From an uncultured Clostridia bacterium (GTDB taxonomy: Bacteria; Bacillota; Clostridia; Oscillospirales; Acutalibacteraceae): a stretch of 18,164 nt of DNA. Shown here in pieces: positions 13,785 through 18,164 of this stretch. Below the pieces are notes generated by a model, which was not told the DNA's origin, searched no databases, and was given only the letters and a program-made list of their open reading frames with translations. The stretch lies in the NCBI GenBank assembly GCA_947629295.1, contig CANRDH010000014.1, positions 1-18,164 on the forward strand, read 5' to 3'. Positions within the stretch are counted from its first letter, which is position 1. Each line of letters begins with the position of its first letter. The translations under genes and the position numbers were made by a program.

Positions 13785-14530
13785 AAGCAGCAGAAATATT
13801 AAATTACATAAACGAAATTGCACCCTTTGATACAGCAATGGGCTTTGATAATGTCGGTCTGCTTATCGGAAATGCACAGCAGACCTCGGAAACAGTTCTG
13901 CTTGCGCTTGATGTTACATCAGAAGTAACAGAGGAGGCAGTGTCTGCCGGAGCAAAAATAATAATAAGCCACCACCCGATAATTTTCACCCCTCTTAAAT
14001 CCATAGAAACAAACAGTATACCTTATCTTTCTGTGAAGAATGATATAACCGTAATATCTGCTCATACAAATCTTGATATAGCCGATGGTGGCGTAAACGA
14101 TACACTTGCGGAGTCTGTCGGAGTATTATCGGATAGCAAGACCGATTCGGAATGTCTGCTTATAGGCGAGCTTGAAAATGAGCTGCGGTCTGAGGAGTTT
14201 GCCATGAAAATAAAAGGTGCATTATCCAGCCGCGGACTCAGGTATACAGACAGAATCGGGAAAATAAAAAAGGTCGGAATATCCTGCGGCGCAGGAGGAG
14301 GCAATATTTTTCAGGCAGCGTCGGAGGGTGTTGACGCCTTTGTTACGGGAGAAATTAAACATCATGAAATATTGTTTGCTTCGGAAAGAAATATAGCGGT
14401 ATTTGATATAGGTCATTTTCGCTCGGAGGACATTATAATACCTAAGCTCGCGTTTATTTTGGGTAAAAAATTCCCTCACACCCTTTTTAAACAGGCAGAA
14501 AGCGACAAAGATAAGATAATGTATATCTGA
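13778..14530 (+). CDS. Nif3-like dinuclear metal center hexameric protein
   Basis: This 250-residue protein belongs to the DUF34/NIF3 family (E. coli YbgI, B. subtilis YqfO). Metal-ligand motifs are visible: ISHHPIIF (H65, H66), AHTNLDIADGGVND (D100), and near the C-terminus FDIGHFRSED (H and E). The length matches the short form without the central PII-like insertion present in YqfO. The family is ancient and its biochemical role is still debated; GTP cyclohydrolase-like and cofactor-repair roles have been proposed. The ATG overlaps the end of trmK, with GGAGG inside trmK, so translation is probably coupled. Confidence 0.94.
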   Translation: MVKAAEILNYINEIAPFDTAMGFDNVGLLIGNAQQTSETVLLALDVTSEVTEEAVSAGAKIIISHHPIIFTPLKSIETNSIPYLSVKNDITVISAHTNLDIADGGVNDTLAESVGVLSDSKTDSECLLIGELENELRSEEFAMKIKGALSSRGLRYTDRIGKIKKVGISCGAGGGNIFQAASEGVDAFVTGEIKHHEILFASERNIAVFDIGHFRSEDIIIPKLAFILGKKFPHTLFKQAESDKDKIMYI

Positions 14531-14585
14531 AGAAAACTGTAAGAATATGAAAAAACTGATTTTTGTTTTATTAGGGAGGAATATA

Positions 14586-16319
14586 ATGGCACTTGACGGT
14601 GTATTTTTACGACACATAAAAAAGGAGCTTGAGGAAAAGCTAATCGGCAGCAGAATAGATAAAATCTATCAGCCCGCAAAGGATCGCATACTTCTTACAA
14701 TGCGCTCAAGAGAAGGCAATAATAAGCTCCTCATCTCTGCAAGAGCGGATGCTCCGAGAATAAATATAACATCGGATTCACCTGAGAATCCGAAGGTACC
14801 TCCCATGCTTTGTATGCTCCTGCGTAAAAGACTTTCGGGAGCAAAGCTGAAATCAATAAGCCAACCGAATCTGGAAAGAACCCTGACACTTAAATTTGAA
14901 GCTGTAAATGAGCTTGGTGATATAGTAATGCTCAGTCTTGCAGTTGAAATTATGGGACAGTACAGTAATATAGTTTTCATTGACGAAAACGGTATAATTA
15001 TAGATGCCGTTAAACGTGTAGACGCTTCTATGTCATCACTGCGGCTGATACTGCCCGGAATAAAATATGAACCGCCGCCAAAGCAGCTAAAGCTTTGTAT
15101 GCTCGATACGGATGCGGAGGATATTATAAAGGCAGTGGAAAACCTTCCCGGTTCACAGCCGCTTTCAAAGGCACTGCTTTCTCTTATACAAGGTGTATCA
15201 CCTATTATATGCAGGGAGCTTGAATATCTTACGGGTCGTGGAGAGGATGTATATTCAAACCTTTTGACTGATGAGCAAAGAACACGGCTATCATATTTTC
15301 TTAAAAGAAATATAAAAGCGGCAAGGGAATGTGAGGGAATACCATGTATTATAACCGACGGCAGCAATAAGCCCATTGACTTTACCTTTGAGCATATACA
15401 GCAGTATGGCTCGGGGCGCTCAAAGCAGGAAAGTGATACATTTTGCGCTCTGCTTGACCTTTATTATTCAAAGCGTGACAATATGTATGCTATAAGGTCA
15501 AAATCTGAGGATCTTACAAAACTGCTTTCGAACGCTGCGACCCGCCTTATTAAAAAAATTTATATTCAGAATGATGAGCTTAAATCCTGTGCCGACAGGG
15601 AACATCTGAGAATATGCGGTGATCTGATTCAGGTTAATTTGCACAAAATTGAAAGAGGAGCCTCAGAATGTGAGGTTGAGAATTTCTACGACGAGAATTT
15701 GTCTAAAATAAGGATAAAGCTTGATCCGTCTGTTTCTCCGTCGGCAAATGCACAAAAGTATTATAAGAGTTACCAAAAGGCAAAGAATGCCGAACAGGTG
15801 CTTCGTATACAAATAGAGCAGGCAGAGGCTGAGCTTGATTATGTTTCTTCCGTGTCAGACAGTCTGAGCAGGGCGGAAAGCGTCAGGGAGCTTGATGAAA
15901 TACGTGAAGAACTAACCGAAGAGGGATATATAAAGACAAGGGGTAAAAAGCAGAAGGGCGATAAACCGCTGCCCCCGCTTGAATTTACTTCGGAAAGCGG
16001 CTTTAAGATACTTGTCGGAAGAAATAATAAGCAGAATGACAGACTTACCTTAAAGCAGGCGGATAAAAATGATATTTGGTTTCATGTCAAGGATATACCG
16101 GGTTCACATACCATTATTGTATCAAACGGCAGTACGCCTGATGAGGGAACAATACTTTATGCCGCACAGCTTGCCGCATATCACAGCAAGGCAAGGGAGG
16201 CCGGAAAAGTACCGGTTGATTATACAAAGGTAAGGTATGTAAGCAAGCCTAAGGGCGCAAAACCGGGAATGGTTATATATGTAAATCAACAGACCCTTTA
16301 TGTAACTCCGCGTCTGTAA
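14586..16319 (+). CDS. rqcH: Ribosome quality-control factor RqcH / NFACT family protein (fibronectin-binding-like)
   Basis: RqcH binds stalled 50S subunits with peptidyl-tRNA and directs C-terminal alanine tailing of the nascent chain. Older names are FbpA-like or fibronectin-binding protein. The 577-residue length is typical. The NFACT-N domain begins MALDGVFLRHIKKELEEKL and contains PPMLCMLLRKRL (72-83). A helical, coiled-coil middle spans about 370-450. The NFACT-R domain is at the C-terminus (KILVGRNNKQNDRLTL, WFHVKDIPGSHTII, LAAYHSKAR, VRYVSKPKGAKPGMV). The conserved D-R pair needed for tailing in B. subtilis (D97/R98) reads E97-R98 here, a conservative change. The start is ATG 14586, with GGGAGG at the right distance. 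It lies 55 bases after nif3 with no terminator between. Confidence 0.94.
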   Translation: MALDGVFLRHIKKELEEKLIGSRIDKIYQPAKDRILLTMRSREGNNKLLISARADAPRINITSDSPENPKVPPMLCMLLRKRLSGAKLKSISQPNLERTLTLKFEAVNELGDIVMLSLAVEIMGQYSNIVFIDENGIIIDAVKRVDASMSSLRLILPGIKYEPPPKQLKLCMLDTDAEDIIKAVENLPGSQPLSKALLSLIQGVSPIICRELEYLTGRGEDVYSNLLTDEQRTRLSYFLKRNIKAARECEGIPCIITDGSNKPIDFTFEHIQQYGSGRSKQESDTFCALLDLYYSKRDNMYAIRSKSEDLTKLLSNAATRLIKKIYIQNDELKSCADREHLRICGDLIQVNLHKIERGASECEVENFYDENLSKIRIKLDPSVSPSANAQKYYKSYQKAKNAEQVLRIQIEQAEAELDYVSSVSDSLSRAESVRELDEIREELTEEGYIKTRGKKQKGDKPLPPLEFTSESGFKILVGRNNKQNDRLTLKQADKNDIWFHVKDIPGSHTIIVSNGSTPDEGTILYAAQLAAYHSKAREAGKVPVDYTKVRYVSKPKGAKPGMVIYVNQQTLYVTPRL

Positions 16320-16390
16320 TGCGGCTTACTAATATGATTAGTTACAAATTCTGCATAAGCTATAAAAATAATCATTTTAATTAAACGATT

Positions 16391-16418
16391 TTGTACTAAA
16401 AATAGAAAAAAATATAAT
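16391..16418 (+). promoter_or_regulatory. Probable promoter of the Na/Pi cotransporter gene
   Basis: TTGTAC (16391-16396) and TATAAT (16413-16418) are separated by 16 bases. This leaves a leader of about 95 bases. The surrounding gap (16320-16518) also holds three short A/T-rich inverted repeats: ACTAAT/ATTAGT at 16328-16342, ATTCTT/AAGAAT at 16417-16431, and AATGAT/ATCATT at 16443-16459. No convincing Pho-box array is seen. Confidence 0.5.
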
Positions 16419-16518
16419 TCTTATAAAGAATATTAAGCGTCGAATGATGTAATATCATTGAAGAGTACGGATATAAAAGATTATAATGATAAGAGTAGGA
16501 AAAACGGAGGACTTAGGT

Positions 16519-18164
16519 ATGACCTTCAATCAGGAAATAATTATGCAGATTATCCTTTCGCTCGGAGGACTTGGCTTGTTTCTGTACGGAATGAAGCTTA
16601 TGGGAGAGGGACTGGAGCTTGCCGCAGGTTCAAATTTGCGTACACTTTTGGAGAAGCTTACAACAAACCGCTTTCTCGGCGCTTTGGTCGGAATTATAGT
16701 AACTGCAATTATACAAAGCTCAACAGCAGTATCAGTGATGTGTGTCGGCTTTGTAAATGCCTCGATAATGAATATAAGTCAGGCTATGGGAGTTATTATG
16801 GGAGCCACTATAGGTACGACAGTAACAAGTGTGCTACTTTCCATACAAATATCGGATTATGCACCTCTTGCGATATTCATTGGTGCATTTATGGTTGTTC
16901 TGAGCAAAAAGAATAACACAAAATATATTGGTCAGATAATAGCAGGCTTCGGAATTTTGTTTTTCGGAATGACGACAATGAGCGGAAATCTTAAGCCGCT
17001 TGCGTCCTCTGAAGCTTTCTCTCATATTATAACTTCGGTAAGTAATCCGATTGTAGGTATAATCTTCGGTATAGTATTTGCAGCAGTTATACAAAGCTCT
17101 TCGGCGGCAGTCGGTGTACTTCAGGCTTTAGGTGCGGCGGGTGCGCTTACTTTGCCGAATGCTGTATATATGGTATACGGTATTCATATAGGCGCCTGTG
17201 TAACGGCGATTATTTCTTCTCTGGGTGCGACAAAGGCGGCAAAGAGAACGGCTATATCCTATGTTGTATTTACATCATTGGGTGCAATATTATTTGCGCT
17301 TCTGTCAATGTTTACTCCGTTTAATCAGTTTATCGAATCTCTTACGGATATTGTTCCTTTCCAGATATCGCTTGCTCATATAATATCAAGTATTATAGCA
17401 ACACTTGTCATGCTTCCGCTCGAGGGACTTATAATCAAGCTTGCCAGCATTATTATTCCCGGTGAAGAGGAGCATGAAAGGGAGGCAAGCAGACTTAAAT
17501 ATGTTGATGAGCGTATGCTCAAGACGCCTCCGTTTGCAGTATCGCAGATTACAAAGGAAATTGAAAGAATGGGTATGCTTGCAAAGAAAAACTTTACAAA
17601 ATCAATGCAGGCATTTATAAATCAGGATGAGAAACTTATAGCCGAAGTAGAGGAGAACGAGGAAGTAATTGATTATCTTAACATGGCTATAACAAATTAT
17701 CTTGTCAAGATAAACGGATTGAACCTTGAAGACAGCGACCGGGTAAAAATAGGTTCATATTATCATGTTGTAAGTGATATGGAGAGAATAGGGGATCATG
17801 CTGAAAATATATGTGAGCTTGCACAGAATATTATAAAAAAGGGAGAAACCTTTAGTGATACGGCTCTTGAAGAAGCAAATAAGATGCAGGCGTTGGTCGA
17901 TAGTATTCTTGATGAATCGTTAAATATGTTCAAGTCATCCTATTTCGATAATAAAACAGCGGATATTGTAAGCAGCATTGAGCAGGAGATAGATGATAAA
18001 ACGGCGGAATACAAGGAAAACCACATTGAAAGACTAAGCACAGGAAAGTGTAATGCAACGGTGGGTACATTGTTTATGGAGCTTCTTACCAATCTCGAAA
18101 GAATAGCTGACCACAGCATAAACATAGCGTTTTCAACATCAACAAGGAAATCACCCGGTGCAGC
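16519..18164 (+). CDS. Na/Pi cotransporter family protein with PhoU-like domain (3' end outside window)
   Basis: The frame is open from ATG 16519 (CGGAGG 8 bases upstream) to the window edge, 548 codons, and is probably nearly complete. The N-terminal part is a sodium-dependent phosphate transporter (PF02690-type) with two homologous membrane halves. Each carries the signature QSS motif: IQSSTAVSVM and IQSSSAAVGVL. Glycine-rich helices such as LGGLGLFLYGMKLMGEGL lie at the start. After about residue 315 the protein becomes hydrophilic and helical, with two PhoU-type motifs, ERIGDHAENI and ERIADHSINIA. Such fusions import or export phosphate under PhoU-like control; the transport direction cannot be read from sequence. 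A long frame starting at 16458 in another phase is a shadow of this gene. Confidence 0.92.
   Translation, partial: MTFNQEIIMQIILSLGGLGLFLYGMKLMGEGLELAAGSNLRTLLEKLTTNRFLGALVGIIVTAIIQSSTAVSVMCVGFVNASIMNISQAMGVIMGATIGTTVTSVLLSIQISDYAPLAIFIGAFMVVLSKKNNTKYIGQIIAGFGILFFGMTTMSGNLKPLASSEAFSHIITSVSNPIVGIIFGIVFAAVIQSSSAAVGVLQALGAAGALTLPNAVYMVYGIHIGACVTAIISSLGATKAAKRTAISYVVFTSLGAILFALLSMFTPFNQFIESLTDIVPFQISLAHIISSIIATLVMLPLEGLIIKLASIIIPGEEEHEREASRLKYVDERMLKTPPFAVSQITKEIERMGMLAKKNFTKSMQAFINQDEKLIAEVEENEEVIDYLNMAITNYLVKINGLNLEDSDRVKIGSYYHVVSDMERIGDHAENICELAQNIIKKGETFSDTALEEANKMQALVDSILDESLNMFKSSYFDNKTADIVSSIEQEIDDKTAEYKENHIERLSTGKCNATVGTLFMELLTNLERIADHSINIAFSTSTRKSPGA

Noticed and set aside
14669..15376. 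235-residue minus-strand frame
   Set aside because: It is antisense to rqcH, serine/arginine-rich composition typical of a shadow frame, and has no ribosome binding site of note.
16458..16916. 152-residue plus-strand frame
   Set aside because: It is an out-of-phase shadow of the Na/Pi cotransporter gene, rich in C, Y and R. The true frame, starting at 16519, has the ribosome binding site and the QSS motifs.

Overview
The window looks like a chromosomal segment from a spore-forming, low-GC Bacillota, most likely a Clostridia member of the Ruminococcaceae/Oscillospiraceae type. The evidence is a spoVAD gene, an alpha/beta-type small acid-soluble spore protein, strong GGAGG ribosome binding sites, A/T-rich intergenic DNA, consensus sigma-A promoters, a trmK-nif3 pair, an RqcH/NFACT gene and a DUF1858 protein. 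The genus is an inference. No rRNA, tRNA, CRISPR array or complete insertion sequence is visible.

Left part (1-5500). Two tandem minus-strand genes of the AAA-ATPase_like plus PD-(D/E)XK family lie at the edge. Only the first 21 codons of the second copy are inside the window, and it is identical to the complete copy from the ribosome binding site through those codons. A 105-bp tandem repeat (three units, each with two hairpins) separates them from a stand-alone spoVAD. A large hairpin between the convergent 3' ends probably stops both spoVAD and a minus-strand gene for a PTS enzyme I-like protein. That protein keeps the phospho-accepting histidine but has lost most residues expected to bind PEP and magnesium. 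It is the strongest oddity in the window.

Middle (5500-10640). A SASP gene with a clear terminator is followed by a short 5' remnant of a MATE transporter gene. Then come three minus-strand genes: branched-chain aminotransferase (ilvE), glycyl-tRNA synthetase (glyS) and an orphan oligopeptide-binding lipoprotein. Each has a recognisable sigma-A promoter. The lipoprotein gene has a perfect 9-bp inverted repeat just downstream of its predicted transcription start and probably starts at TTG.

Right part (10640-18164), all plus strand. A likely operon runs cytidylate-kinase-like protein, lipoprotein, small acidic protein and left-handed beta-helix (GlmU C-terminus-like) protein. A separately promoted DUF1858 redox protein follows, then trmK and nif3 (overlapping), rqcH, and finally a Na/Pi cotransporter-PhoU fusion that runs off the right edge. 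These are mostly translation, RNA-modification and housekeeping genes.

No complete new multi-gene system is evident. The items most worth following are the degenerate enzyme I, the two-hairpin 105-bp repeat, the tandem ATPase duplication, and the operator-like palindrome at the peptide-binding gene.
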